Shown: positions 1-11,206 of the stretch, one piece after another
Position numbering within the stretch: the first letter of the stretch is position 1
Layout of the letters: the number at the start of each line of letters is the position of its first letter
The notes under the pieces: generated by a model
The model's database searches: none
What the model was told of the DNA's origin: nothing
What the model saw: only the letters and a program-made list of their open reading frames with translations
Source: Fulvia fulva
Lineage: Eukaryota; Ascomycota; Dothideomycetes; Mycosphaerellales; Mycosphaerellaceae
DNA length: 64,000 nucleotides
Assembly: GCF_020509005.1 (NCBI RefSeq)
Contig: NC_063014.1
Span: forward strand, 3,782,001 to 3,846,000
Direction: 5' to 3'
Made by a program: the position numbers and the translations under genes

Positions 1-2700
1 AGGTCGGTCCGGAACAGAAAGTAGGTACAATAATCCTAGTGGCTAGGTATATAGAAATTTCGATGTGCGGTAGGTACGGCAATTCGCGGTATATCTACGT
101 ACGGATCTTACTAGCCTAGGCTAGTAGAATTCACGTGCTACGAGTTCGTATATACGTGCCCGCCCTAGATGTCCTACTACTAGAGTATCGTAGTTCATCT
201 TGATCAATCGAGTCTATAGAGCTTAGTCATTTAGTACCTATAGGCTCTAACCTTCGTACTAATTACGGATATATAACATGTCGCTATCTACCTTGTAATA
301 CGCAGGGTGTATCTTTGCCTTCTATAACAAAGGAGGGATAGTACTACTATCCTTCTATAGTAGCTTAATAGCTGCTTTAAGCTCGCTATCTAAAGCGTAA
401 GCGGTCGTTATACGGTATTCGAGTTCGGCTTTAATCTAGACTTTATACGTAGGCTATACTAACTACGGTGCTAGCTCAGGTTCTAGAATGAACTCTACGG
501 CTTTAGGGTTCAGTAGAGTCGTGTCTTCCTCCTCGGGCGTATCTTCGACGGTAGCTTATATAGAGTCGATCTTAAGGAATCGCTCCGGCGGAAGTAATGT
601 CTAATACTAGTGCTAATTTCTCGGATCGTCTACCCCCTACGGAAGGTCCTAGCTACGTCTCGTTAGGCTATCTAGCTTAGTTCCTTATACCCCGGGGCGA
701 TATATAATCTAGAAGTTGAATTGCGATAGGAACTCTACCTACCGTGCTTACCGACGATTTAGCTACTTCGTCGTTATAAAGTATTTCAAGTTCTTATAGT
801 CCGTAAATACCTTAACTAGCTCGCTACTATTATCTGCTTTATAGGCTAGCTCCGGTCGCTATTCCTCGAAGGCCTTAATAATTACGAGGAGCTCCTTGTC
901 GTAAATCTCGTAATTGCACTCCTACGGACTGAGCTTCTTCGAATAGAAGGCTACCGGGTGCAAAACGCCTTCGTTATTATACTATAATAACACTCCTACG
1001 TTCATAAAGTCTAAGGAATCCGTCTCTACTACGGTCTGTCTACCCGGAACGTAATACGCGAGTATACCCGCTTTACTAAATGTAGCTTTTAATGCGTCGA
1101 AGGCGCGCTAACAATCTACTGTCTAGTCGATTCTCCGATTCTTATGATTACTAGGTCCTTCGCTTCTTGTTAGATTGGTCAAAGGTACGGCTAGTCGTAA
1201 GAAGGCCTTAATAAAGCTACGGTAGAAGTTAGCGAAGCCTAGGAAGGCCTATACATCTTTTAGGTTTATTAGTGCTTCCTATATCTATATGTATTCGAGC
1301 TTCTCTAGATCTATCTCAATTCCGTTAGGCGTGATAATTAGTCCTAGGTACTTAACTCGCTACTAATAGAATTCGTACTTGTCGATGTCTACCGTTAGCC
1401 CTACGTCTCTAAGCTTAATAAGGACTTTACGTATATACTCGATATGTTCTTGTAGTATATCGCTAAAGATTAGTACGTTATCTAGGTATACGGAGACGAA
1501 GTTATCTAAATGTTCCTATAACACCTTGTTAATATAAGACTAGAACGAGGCTAGGCCGTTATATAGTCCGAAGGGTAATACGAGGCATTCGTATATACCG
1601 TATCGTGTCGTAAACGCCGTTAACCATTTATGCCCCTCTACAATACGTAACTTATTAAAGGCTACTATAATGTCTAGCTTCGTAAAGTACTTCTTACCGT
1701 GTATACGGTTAAGCGTCTCCTATATTAGGGGAATCGGATATCTATTCTTGATCGTAATAGCGTTAAGGCCGCGGTAGTCGATATATACTCGTAGCCCTCT
1801 ACCTAGTTTCCTTATAACTAGGACCGGCGTAGGCGATTGACTTGTCTTTTAGCCTACTTTACGTATTTTGCCTTCTTCGGATTGCTCTAGTATCTACTTC
1901 TTTACAGCTTCATTTTCCTTCTTAGCTAAGCCGTAGGGTTTGCGATATAGTGGCTCCTAGGGCCCGTCCGGTTTGATATAAATCTCGTGATCTATCCCGG
2001 GTCGATAAGGTAGGAGTCCCTTATAATCTTTCGCCGAGAAGGCGTCCGCGATGTTATGATATATCTATAGGAGCTTCTGCTTCGGATTGTAGTTGAATTG
2101 CTTGTTTAGGAACTGATCTAGGTCATTAGCCGCTATAGTACTTAGCTTTAGGTCGCCGCCCTCGTCCTTACGTCCCGTAGGTAAGATGTAGAAGCACTTA
2201 GCTCTAGGCCGGTACGCGTACATCTCCTATACGCGTTAAGAAACGCCCTAGTAGTCCACCTCTTCTTCGTCGCCTACACTAAACGATAAGACATTCAACT
2301 CCGCCCCTCCTACTATAAACCTACCGGAGGTTCTAGTGAAGGGCTCTAGTCCGTATCGTACTTATGCCTACCTTCTAAGGTAGTTTAGGGACTGTACTAT
2401 TGTCGATGTCCGGTTAGGTAGATAATAACTAAAGCAGTAGTCGGATCTAAAAGCCACCTTACCTATAGCCTAGAAGATGTCGGGGTTATACTAGCTTAAC
2501 TATAGTAGTCTAAGGACGATGTCGTACTCGAGGTCGGTTACGTAGTATATCATTTGCTCGTAATGACTACCGATAACTACGTCGATTAAGGCTACGTAGG
2601 TAATACGCCGTATACTTACCTTTCTATCTCCTAGCGTAAGCCTCTTGCTTTTTACTAGCTCGAAGAGGGGTATTATATGTTTGCGTGTCAATTTCTAGTT
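1..2700 (-). pseudogene. gypsy pol relic (protease end, RT, RNase H)
   Basis: Minus-strand translation gives a reverse-transcriptase core with [18 protein letters not shown] around 1745-1800 and a degenerate active-site box, VYLDNVLIFS (normally YLDD), around 1470-1492. Further on, an RNase H/connection segment reads NLKYFITTK followed by ARWVEFLSQFNF at about 700-800. These follow the standard order of chromoviral Ty3/gypsy pol. Premature TAG codons replace Gln in segments such as PLI*ETL and ASF*SYI. The reading frame is kept over long distances despite the stops, so damage is mainly point transitions rather than indels. Non-functional. Confidence 0.85.
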
Positions 2701-2849
2701 AAGAAAGAGAGATGTACTCGTAGAATCTAATAGGCCTCGAGCCTTTTTATGTTATATTATTACTAGTAGTACTATATAAGGATGTATATCTAGTTATTGT
2801 CCTTTTAGTACGCAAGCTAATAATCTTAGCTCGCCCTTACTATAGTCCG

Positions 2850-4830
2850 CCTCTTACATTCTGTGTCTCTTAATCTCATGCTCTTTCTGACCTAGGAAGT
2901 TCGGTTAACCGCTATCTACTACGCTTAGGTAGCGGTCGTACTATTTCCCTATTGCTATAGGTCTGTAGTAAGGGAGCTGAGGTTCGGGTTAGCGTTCGCG
3001 TTGTTTCGTAGTCGCGGTAGGCGATAGTCGCTATCGTAACCGTATATCGGGCACTCGGGGTTGGTCGATATATACGAGCCTATACGGTAGCGGTAGCACT
3101 TACCTTACTTCTTAAGTTCTTCGCGCTACTCACGGTTAAGCTATAGTAGATTCTGTAATTAAACGGGCAGATCTTCCTTCTTCTTAGTACCGGCGTATTA
3201 CGGAGGACGCTAGACTACGGTACCTACTACGCCTATAGCGGTACTAGTAGCTACTAAGCTATTCTAGTTGTTCTGGCCGCCGTTACCGTTACTACGAGGA
3301 TGCTCCTTCTACGGGTATAGGCGGTCTGTTTCGTAGAAGCTCTCATCTAGGGCAGTGTACTCTTCGATAACGTCCTATATATTATATAGTCGACGGTCGA
3401 CTTCGCGGTTACCGAAGGTCTTAATAAAGTACTTACGGTTTAGTCGGTTACGGAATAGTATAAGCTCGGTCTTATCGCTCTATTCTATCTAGGCACGTAG
3501 CTTCGAATAGCGAGCGTAGAAGGCTACGAAGGTCTCGCCCTACTCTTACTTATAGGTAGCGATGTTAACTATAGCCTTAGTTCCTTCGTTACGGGTGCTA
3601 TACTAGCGTGTTATCTAATCTAATAGTTCTTCGCCCGTCTTAAACTCATTAAAGGACTATTGCCCTAGTATAGGGATCCTCGGCTTAATGCTTCGCTAGG
3701 GATCTCCTTAGGTCTATCCGTATACGAAGCGTAGACTATCTACTTCTATACGGAAAGTGGCTATAGTTAACTTTAGGAGCACGCTACTATACTAGCTATC
3801 GAAATTCGGATCGTTATCGTTCTTGAAGTGTCTAGGATCTAGTACGCCTTTCCTAATCTCTATACCGCGAGTCAGGGTACGGTCGATAGTAAATAGGCGT
3901 TTAGAGAGGTCCGTAAGTAGTATCTATATACGACTAGAACGTAGTCTCGAGTCGCGGTTGTCTAGGCGTAGGCGATCATCGCGGCGGTTATTACGTCTTC
4001 CGCTATTACTATTATTATCGTTATCTCTACCACTACTACCCCCGTCTCTACTAGTAGCTTCGCGGTACTTGCGTATTAGCTGCTCGAGTAAAGTCTTACG
4101 TAGGCGGGAACGAGAGGGTCGGCGACTAGATCGGCCTCGATTGCCTCCTTCGTTCTATATAGTGCCTATAGCTTCGAGTCGAGCCTTTAAGTCATCGATC
4201 TCCTTCTATAGGGCTAGGTTTTTTGCTTTAGCGTCCTACTTCTTTGCCTCGGCATCCTATACCTTCTTCTTCTCTTTCTCGTAGATCTTACTGAACTACT
4301 TATACAAGTTATTAGCTTCCTTATACTTCTTCTCTACCTCTTATAACTTGGCTAGGTCGCAATCCTTCTTACTCTTAAGGTCCGCGGCTATTCTCTACGT
4401 TATAGCCTCTTCACTTTATAGTATCTTATAGATACGGTCGTACTCGGTATATAGCGTAGTATACTAGTCGTTCTAGACGGTATTAGCTCGCTCTATTATA
4501 TCGAGTTACTAGCCTTTAGTGATTATAGTATTGACTACCTATAGCACTAAATCGTAGGTAGTCTTTAGGTGTTAGGAAGCGAGGTTCGCGAGTTTGTCTA
4601 GATCGACATTCTAGTATTCGGATACGAGGATATGCTCTGCCTCGTCGAGTGACAGATACACCTCGTCTAGTTCGTCGGGGTCGTTAGGGTTCTCTTCGAG
4701 CTTGAACTCGAATAGTTCTATAAAGTTAATCTCGCTAGCTACTACTTGGTCGACAGCCTTCTAGTATACTTCGTCAATCTCTTACTATAACGCGACACCG
4801 GTGTTAACTATAACACGCCGGTTATCGTCC
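2850..4830 (-). pseudogene. gypsy gag relic with coiled-coil N-terminus
   Basis: The minus strand encodes a Lys/Glu/Asp-rich, coiled-coil-like N-terminal part (about 4400-4180). An Arg/Ser/Asn-rich linker follows, then a capsid-like stretch containing GETFVAFYARYSKLRA at about 3480-3540. Near 3040-3110 there is a Cys-rich segment (KCYRYR...NPECPIYGY), probably a zinc knuckle that has lost a Cys to Tyr by G-to-A change. TAG stops interrupt all of it. The plus-strand open frame over 3823-4284 is an Arg/Ser/Leu-rich shadow of this region. Confidence 0.7.
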
Positions 4831-5209
4831 TATGTCTAACTCTAAGGAAAAGAGGAGAGGTCGGGGAAAAGAGAGGTGCGTTACTACTTGCCTTTGCCCT
4901 TCTAATTAGGCTTCTAGGGTAGCGGCATACCGCTATCTGTCTATAAGGTCATATTGTCTAGGTTGTTTAGGGGAGGCGTAACGATACCTATATCCTAACT
5001 ATTTACTAACGCGCGACCACCTACTAATAATATCGCCGCGTTACGCTCTCTAGGTATCTACGCGCAATACGCCTTACCGTGTTCTAGGGTGTCGCGCTCT
5101 CGCGATTCGAGTTCTATCCTATTATTACGCGTCCCTTACCTAAATCCGTGATCTAGGTAGGGTAGTAGAACAAACTATAAGGGCGCGCGTACTATAGAGT
5201 CTGATTGAG
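4831..5209. other. RIP-affected repeat DNA, unassigned
   Basis: About 380 bases lie between the gypsy gag start and the LINE fragment. Composition is RIP-like. It may hold the 5' LTR or leader of the left gypsy element, but no second LTR copy is present in the window for comparison. No gene is visible. Confidence 0.5.
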
Positions 5210-5765
5210 ATAGTTATTGTTCTACGAAGCTACGAAAGAGGAGCGCGAGGCGCGGCGGGCTTATAAGGAAGCGCTAAGCCGCGCTAACCCGATACGGAAG
5301 GTCCGCGGTTTAGCCGGGCCGACGCTTCGGTAGTAAAGTAGCGCGGGTCGCCCGTAATAGACGAGTAGCTATAGCGAGGAGGCCTAGAACGTATATAGGG
5401 AGGTATACTAATAGAAGAAAGCTATAATACGGAGGGAGAAAGTAGTCGGCTAGAGGGCTATAGTAGAAGAAATCGCCAGTAAGCTAGCGAGGATGTAGAA
5501 GCTAGCGAAATAGGCCCGATAGGACCCTATATAGAGCCCCTCCTTCTCTATCCTAGCGCTATAATCGCCTAGTAGCCCGGTTAGCGACCCCGAGGCTAAG
5601 GCGCGTCTACTAGCTAGTAAGTTCTTCCCGCCCCTAGTCGAGGCTAATCTAAGCGATAGAAACAGCTCTACTCCCCTAGCCCCTAGTATCGCGGTCTAAT
5701 AGAATATGTCCGAGGGAGATGTTACCGCTATACTTATAGTCTAAGGTATAGTTTTTATAACCCCT
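5210..5765 (+). mobile_element. LINE (Tad1-like) fragment, endonuclease-RT linker
   Basis: Plus-strand translation gives a basic stretch followed by SPSFSILAL, then DPEAKARLLASKFFPP. This resembles the linker between endonuclease and reverse transcriptase in fungal Tad/I-type non-LTR elements, where a listing of residual substrate segments precedes 'KA..LA.KFFPP'. Stops are TAG/TAA. The fragment ends against the Tc1/mariner relic at about 5765. It could be the 5' part of the same LINE whose 3' end lies at 8040-9190, split by later insertions, but the RT core is absent from both pieces. Confidence 0.55.
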
Positions 5766-6736
5766 ATTCTTCTACCTTTCCTTATTAGGAAGGATATATC
5801 TACTACTTAGCGTAGCGTACTACCTAGTATATCCTCTATTATTAGCTATTACTACCCCGTAGCGTTCTCGTATACTCTTATATATACGTTATATATCCTT
5901 AGGTATAAGCTTGGCCTATTTAATCTTAATAGTAGCTATTACCTTATCTCGTATTATAGGAAAATAAGCACCTACCCTATACTTAAGAAGAGCCTATAGA
6001 TTCTTAATAGGGTTGAGATCTAGTGAAGTAGCTAGCTATTCTATAAGGTGTAGGCCCTTCTCCTTAAATAGACTTACCGTTGCCTTCGCCTTATAGATTA
6101 AGGCGTTTTCTTATATAACAATATAGTCCTCCGAGCCTATTAATACTCGCTACTTCTTAATTGCCGTATAGATAAGAGGGACAATCTAGCTACGATATAC
6201 CTTACCGTCGATAGAGCCCTTCTCGAATATAAAGACTTCTATAAGTCTATCTATAGAGATATAGCCCTATATTATATAGGCTAAGAACCTACGGAAGCGT
6301 ACTATAAGATAGTGTTCGTAAAAAGCCTTATCTACCCTACGTGTTATATAGACCTGTCCGAATATTCTATACCTAAATAAAGCTTTATCTATCTAAAGGA
6401 CCTAAGCCTACTGTTCTACTATCTATTTAATATAAGCCCTTGCCTATCGAAGCCGTACCTCCTTATATTTCTTAGTTAATAACGGCTTACGTATTACGAC
6501 ATATCGTAAGAAGCCCTCCTTCTTAAATATAGCTCTTACTATCCGGACGTCGCTAAAAATGCCCTCTATCGCGGTAATCTATTCGTATCGTAGGCGGCGG
6601 CTATTAGTATTAGTAGTAGCTCGATAGACAAGTCGCTAACGCTTAGAGGTATTAATTATAGGTAGTAGGCCTCTCTTCTTTAGTATAGAAGGTAGTACTC
6701 TTTTAAGCCGTAAGATTACTAAAGAGATAGAGCCTT
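5766..6736 (-). mobile_element. Tc1/mariner transposon relic
   Basis: Minus-strand translation shows a Tc1/mariner DDE transposase. There is an N-terminal helix-turn-helix-like part, then FGQVYITRRVDKAF. The second catalytic block reads GSEDYIVI*ENALIYKA (family: QDNAPIHTA). The DD34E C-terminal block reads ATSLDLNPIKNL*ALLK (family: SPDLNPIENLWALLK), so the last acidic residue is Lys. In-frame TAG codons replace Gln and Trp, and ENAP has become ENAL. Terminal inverted repeats are not clearly resolved. The N-terminal end abuts a gypsy LTR at 6736/6737, so one element probably inserted into the other. Confidence 0.8.
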
Positions 6737-6921
6737 TATTATAAGTAGGTATAAGTACGTAGTCGGGTAAGGTATAAGTCGAATAGATGTTCTATCTAAG
6801 AGAGGCGCGGAGAGCGCGAGAGTTATATACGGGCGCTAAGCCGCTAGCCGGATTAGTTAGCGGGCGCGGGGTCTAGGTACGTACCTACGGGTTTAAGTAA
6901 ATATACGCCGGTACGGTAATA
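6737..6921 (-). repeat. gypsy 3' LTR, 185 bp
   Basis: This segment is the reverse complement of the LTR at 60033-60217, with the same 185-bp length. Its termini are consistent with TGTTA...TAACA after CpA-to-TpA change (TATTAC at the element-sense start). It directly follows, in element sense, a purine-rich tract and the chromodomain relic at 6922-8030, so it is that element's 3' LTR. Confidence 0.8.
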
Positions 6922-8030
6922 CTACCCCCCCCCTCTTAGAGTACGCTCCGGAGTACTCTCCTCTCCTCTTATATCTATCGTATCTATTACATCTCTTATT
7001 ACCTTCGTAAACACCTTATTATCTATTAGACTACGTATACCGCTCTCTTTCTTATAAGCCCGGAGGCCTAGTCCTACCGGTATTAGAGCTATCGCTACTT
7101 ATACTAGTTAGCGCGCTATACGTATGCCTATAGTATTCTTATTTAGTATCTAGTCTATAGGTAGTTAAAAACTAGGTAGCTTAGTCGCTCTCGGGTAGTT
7201 ATAGTAAAAGTCGGCTACGGAGGCGGCGGTAGTCTCGATAACCTAGTCCGTAGCTTTATAGGATAGCTTATTATATCTAATATATTTTACTAAGTATTCC
7301 TAATATAGCTACTTACCTCCTAATAGTATTAGTCCTCGCGGCTATCTCTTCTTATAGTCTAGAATTTGCTTAACTTCCTATTAATCGGGTTCGGCGGGAT
7401 CGGCTTCGTATTATTCGTCGTCGACAATTCGGATCGGTAGTAGTACGGGTTATATCTGTCCTATAACCGGCGGATAAACTGGTATAGGAAGGTATAACTA
7501 GAAGCGATTGTCGATATTTAAAGTAGATAGGAGCTCTACTTTATAAGTATTACCCGGTAGTACCTCCGTAATTACGTACGGTCTAGACTACTTTACGTCT
7601 ATCTTACGAGAAGGTCTCTCTATTGTCTAGTTCTTAGTACTTACCTATACTTCGTCTCCTTCGGCGTACTATAGTATAGACATACGAGTCTAGTTTACGT
7701 ACTTAGCTTAGACTACTTATACTAAGGCTATCTACTATCGTAAGTATTAGTATATCTCTTATATCTTAGCCGTAAACTTGTCCGTAGACTCGGCGTCTAG
7801 TCGCTATTTATATAGCATTAGTAGTATAGGTAAGTCTAAGTCGAACTTAGAGAACCTTAGATTACGTCTAGTATTAGTATTAAACGGCGAGACGCCTATT
7901 ATTACGGACACTATATTGTTTACTAACGGTTCTATAATATATAAGCTTCTATCTAGATATAGGGGTATACGACTAACCCGGCAAATTAGCTTAGGATCCT
8001 CGGACTATAGGTAGACCCGGCGCTACGGTA
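6922..8030 (-). mobile_element. gypsy (chromovirus) 3' end: integrase C-terminus and chromodomain relic
   Basis: The minus strand encodes the C-terminal integrase segment typical of fungal chromoviruses: VIIGVSPFNTNT, FDLDLPI, AKYVN*TRMS, GDEV*VSTKN, ERPSRKIDVK and VLPGNTYKVELLSTLNI. A chromodomain-like end follows, with IVDDE, ILDYKKR and YLVKY in order. A purine-rich stretch (AAGAGGGGGGGGG in element sense, about 6925-6938) lies immediately before the LTR and is the polypurine tract. The 5' part of the element is missing; the LINE 3' end starts at about 8040. Many TAG stops; non-functional. Confidence 0.85.
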
Positions 8031-8039
8031 GAGGAAGTA

Positions 8040-9213
8040 CGTATAGGTAATATTACGGAAAGCTAAATAGAATATAGTATTATACTAGAGGCTTACTACG
8101 TCTATATAGAGGGCGGACTTTCAGTTGTTACGACTTCTATATACGGCTATTATACGGCTAGTCCTTACCTATAGTAGCTAAGTATAGTCCTTAGGCGAGA
8201 GGGCCTACCTATTAAAGGGACTCGTCGCGCCGTTAGCGAAGATCTAAAACTAATGCCTAAAGAAGGTTACTAGGGTATTTAAGCCGATACTAATAAGGAT
8301 GCTTAAGTACGAGACCGCTATACTACCGATCGACCTATATATCTAGGGACTACGGACCTCCTACTTAGGCAAGTCGGCATAGTACCTAGTATAGAAGGTC
8401 ATCGCTAGTATAGTCGTAAGGGCCCGCGAATTAGTACTAGCGTATAAGGGTATTCGACCCGGAAACGAGCCGAACTACCGGGTAAGGGACGAATAGCTAG
8501 TAATATAGTAGGAAGGTAAGAAATCGTTTATAGAGTAACTATAGAAAGAGAGGTAGAACAACTAGGTTGTAGGGTATAGTAGACGCCCTTAGCTAGCGGG
8601 ACAACCTAAGGAATAGTTAGCTACGAAATCCGCGGTCAAGCACCCTCCGAAGCTTATCTACTACCGCCTTACGAGGGTATAGAGTAGTATAGTAACCTAA
8701 CTACGAAGCGAACATATCGGCCTCTAGGGGTACCTATTATAGAGGAAGGTTCTAGGATATACGAATACTAGCTACCCCTACGGCTATCGCTCCTAGAACG
8801 TACGGTACGTACTCCTCGTCTATCCGAGGTAGTCGCTAGGAAGGGGGGAGTAGATAGTAAAGGCGAGGAACCGGACGATTAGGGCACTTCTTAATAACGT
8901 TAAGAACCTACGGCGTATTATAAACTAGATACTAGAGAAGGGCTAGCTAGAACAGTACCGCCTAGTAGGAGTAGTATAGGAAGAGAGGACACGGCGTAGC
9001 GTAACGAGACCGGCTAGGAGCGGGGGCTAACGGGGTAGTAATATAGACTACGTACGTTTAGAGGGAAAGCTAATCTAGATAAGTAGAAGTCGGGGGCGGG
9101 AAGGGTTTTCACCTATTCGGGTTTCCCTTTGTATATAACAATAGATATATACCTATATAGGCCGAATAGGGTCCTAGAATAGGGGAATAACAAATCTATC
9201 TATCTATCTATTA
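8040..9213 (+). mobile_element. LINE (Tad1-like) 3' end with CTAT-type tail
   Basis: The plus strand reads as the segment after RT in a fungal Tad-like LINE: GLVAPLAKI followed by CLKKVTRVFKPI, then ETAILPIDLYI*GLRTSYLGKSA. Further on come the RNase H/zinc-region motifs LRSEHIGL*GYLL, YPYGYRS*NVRYVLLVYPR and NLRRIINWILEKG. A non-coding 3' end follows, closed by a simple (CTAT)n-like tail at about 9192-9213, which is how many fungal LINEs terminate. Stops are RIP-type. The RT core is absent, so this is a 5'-truncated or interrupted copy. Confidence 0.75.
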
Positions 9214-9479
9214 TTACGATATAGTAACGTACTTTACTACCGAGCGGGCTATACTACCGAGCGGGCTACTTTTACTAAGAACTATACTACTTCTACTTTA
9301 ATTACGACGGTATCTTAACACGACGACATCCTATAGAATCGTTACTAGGAGGACAATTTTTCTTTAAATTCTTCTTTATCTAGCAAGTCTACTTAATAGG
9401 TACGTACGTTATACTCCGACTCGCTATATCGCTTATAGCGTCGTAGCCTTAGTACTAGCTAAACACTATCTAGCGACTC

Positions 9480-10125
9480 TCTACTTACTTCCTACCTCCT
9501 AGTATCCTCTAGAGGTATTAATTACGACGCCTTATCGAAGGTTAGAGACCCTCTAGACTAAATATACTTACGCTTTCGTGCTTTCCGCTATATAAGGGCC
9601 TCGTTAGACTTACGTAGCTTACTAATCTCGCTTTGTATAAGAGCTATCTAATACGCTATCTCTCTACTCCCTCTCTATTACCCTATTAAACGACCTTCCT
9701 CTTTCTACTACGCCTTTCTAAACCCGTAACGACGCTCTAAGACGTAATAATACCTATTATAAACCCTGTCTTATTGAAGTTATAGGTGTCCTAGTTAAGG
9801 ATACTATACTTCTCCTTTATATTACGTATAAGTAAGAACTACTTCTCGATAACGCCTAGATCTTCTATTAGGGCTCGCTAACGATTATATCTACGTATTA
9901 TACGAAGCTTTAGCTTACAATCCCGCCTAATAAACCTGTCTGTCTAATTAAGACTAGCGGGCTTAAGACCCTTCTCTTATAGTAATAAATCGGCTATTAC
10001 TTATATACTAGCCTTTAATAGCGGGAAACCTCTAAGATCTAGCTCGAGTATATACTTAGGTATTACCCTCTCTTCTAGCTCTATAAGCTTCTTCGAATTA
10101 GGCTCGTAGTTACCCCGAGGAGGTC
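9480..10125 (-). pseudogene. Fot1/pogo transposase remnant with central deletion
   Basis: Minus-strand translation starts with the N-terminal DNA-binding part (EERVIPKYILELDLRGFP, then RFIRRDCKLKLR). It reaches the catalytic-domain entry DTYNFNKTGFIIGII (family: YNFDETGF, so the first catalytic Asp reads Asn). After SVVTGLERRSRKRKVV and GNREGVE it jumps to the C-terminal signature ALIQSEISKLRKSNEAL and RKARKRKYI. The central DDE region, several hundred codons in intact Fot1 elements, is missing. Stops are TAG/TAA from RIP. Non-functional; it would be mobilised only in trans, if at all. Confidence 0.8.
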
Positions 10126-10151
10126 GTCTATTTAATCGATACCCTGTCGTA

Positions 10152-10351
10152 ATCCGAGTATATATATAGGTAACATCCTATTATCAAAACTTGAGGCCAC
10201 GTACGCTAAGAATTAGGTGACTAATTAGTCACCTATAGCCTCTTTAAGAGTAACACTTGTCTATTCTAGATAGATATATATAATATATAACCTACTTTTA
10301 AAACACCCTATATAAGCCCGTATAATAACCTCCTATACTTCTAACGTAATA
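10152..10351. repeat. 200-bp repeat, direct copy at 27727-27927
   Basis: The two segments align end to end with scattered transitions and are both next to pogo-type termini, so they are the right subterminal part of one transposon family. Near the middle is a perfect 20-bp palindrome, AGGTGACTAATTAGTCACCT. In the other copy it reads AGGTAACTAATTAGTTACCT, still perfect. Confidence 0.8.
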
Positions 10352-10523
10352 GTTATAAGCCCGATTAGCGCTTACTAATATTTGCTACGATAAGGAAGCG
10401 CTAGAAGTAGAGTTTATATCGTTATAGTACTACTACTATAACTAGTACAGTGGTATCTCCTAGGCCTAGTAAACCCGCGTAGAACTTTTACTAGCCTATA
10501 ACCTATTTTATAGTTATAGCTAC

Positions 10524-10757
10524 TGTTGAGAACATACAGGCCGCAGGACAATCATGTGGGTGTGGGTGTGTTATGTGACTAGATCACGTGACTAGGGTTT
10601 GCCAGCCCATAGGCTAGCAAACATCCGGACACCTAGCATCTACTTACACCAACACCGGCGATACTATATATAGATATACGCTATCCCATTGGGTCCTTCT
10701 TCGTCTTTCGTGTGATCCGCCGTCTTCCACTACTACGCAACTCGTACCTGTTTAATA
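10524..10757 (+). repeat. copia A 5' LTR (234 bp)
   Basis: Matches 15762-15995 over its full length with mostly C/T and G/A differences. Contains ATCACGTGACTAG, an E-box palindrome (CACGTG), in the presumed U3. The tRNA-like primer-binding site begins at 10758. Confidence 0.92.
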
Positions 10758-11206
10758 GGTTATGAGCCCGGGTTAGCAACTCGGTGTTTCACCCTCGACA
10801 AAGTCGTATTAGAGTTATTCCTCTTCAGAACAAAAGGAAGGCAGACTGGAGGCCGCACCCGCATTACACAGGAAGCTACAGCCGTGCTATAGGTGCATAT
10901 AAGACGTGAAAGAGCCTAGTGAGGCACTGTTAGACTCCGAGTCAGGGAGCCTGTGCCAATACCTTAGACAAGTGGGCGAGCTTACTAAGAAGAGTCGCTC
11001 TCCGGACATCGCGTTCGTATCGACTAACTGTTCATTCTGAGAGAGCCGCAGTGTCTCAGAAACCCCCTCTACTAAGAGAGTTACGCTACAGTGTCTCAGT
11101 ACCAACATCAACCTCGCGTTCGGTTTATCCTATTTCGATCCGATCGCGTACGACCGAATACATCCTGTTACCTAAGGGCAGCCAACCTGTCCCTCAACTT
11201 ACAAAA

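Larger units (their letters stand above)
1..4830 (-). mobile_element. Ty3/gypsy LTR retrotransposon, RIP-degraded, cut by window start
   Basis: Read on the minus strand, this stretch carries gag followed by protease, reverse transcriptase and RNase H in the usual gypsy order. The element enters at about 4830 and leaves through base 1, so the integrase and 3' LTR are outside the window. All frames are broken by TAG/TAA codons at places where the family has Gln or Trp, as expected from CpA-to-TpA change. No paired LTR can be defined here. Gag differs from that of the gypsy element at the right end of the window, so this is a separate family. The end near 4830 is approximate. Confidence 0.85.
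9227..10500 (-). mobile_element. Fot1/pogo-type DNA transposon, internally deleted
   Basis: The left end starts at 9227 after a TA dinucleotide with ACGTACTTTACTACCGAG. Its reverse complement ends a related copy at 28145, again next to TA, as expected for a TA-targeting pogo/Tc1-class element. The terminal region carries a short direct duplication of CTACCGAGCGGGCTA. The interior encodes a minus-strand Fot1-like transposase lacking its middle. The right end is degraded and lies near 10440-10520, just before the copia insertion, so the stated end is approximate. Confidence 0.7.

Noticed and set aside
3823..4284. Plus-strand open frame of 153 codons, rich in Arg, Ser and Leu
   Set aside because: It is antisense to the gypsy gag relic; its composition follows from the RIPed complementary strand and no family signature is present.
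7778..8014. Plus-strand open frame of 78 codons
   Set aside because: Antisense to the gypsy integrase C-terminal segment, which is clearly readable on the minus strand.
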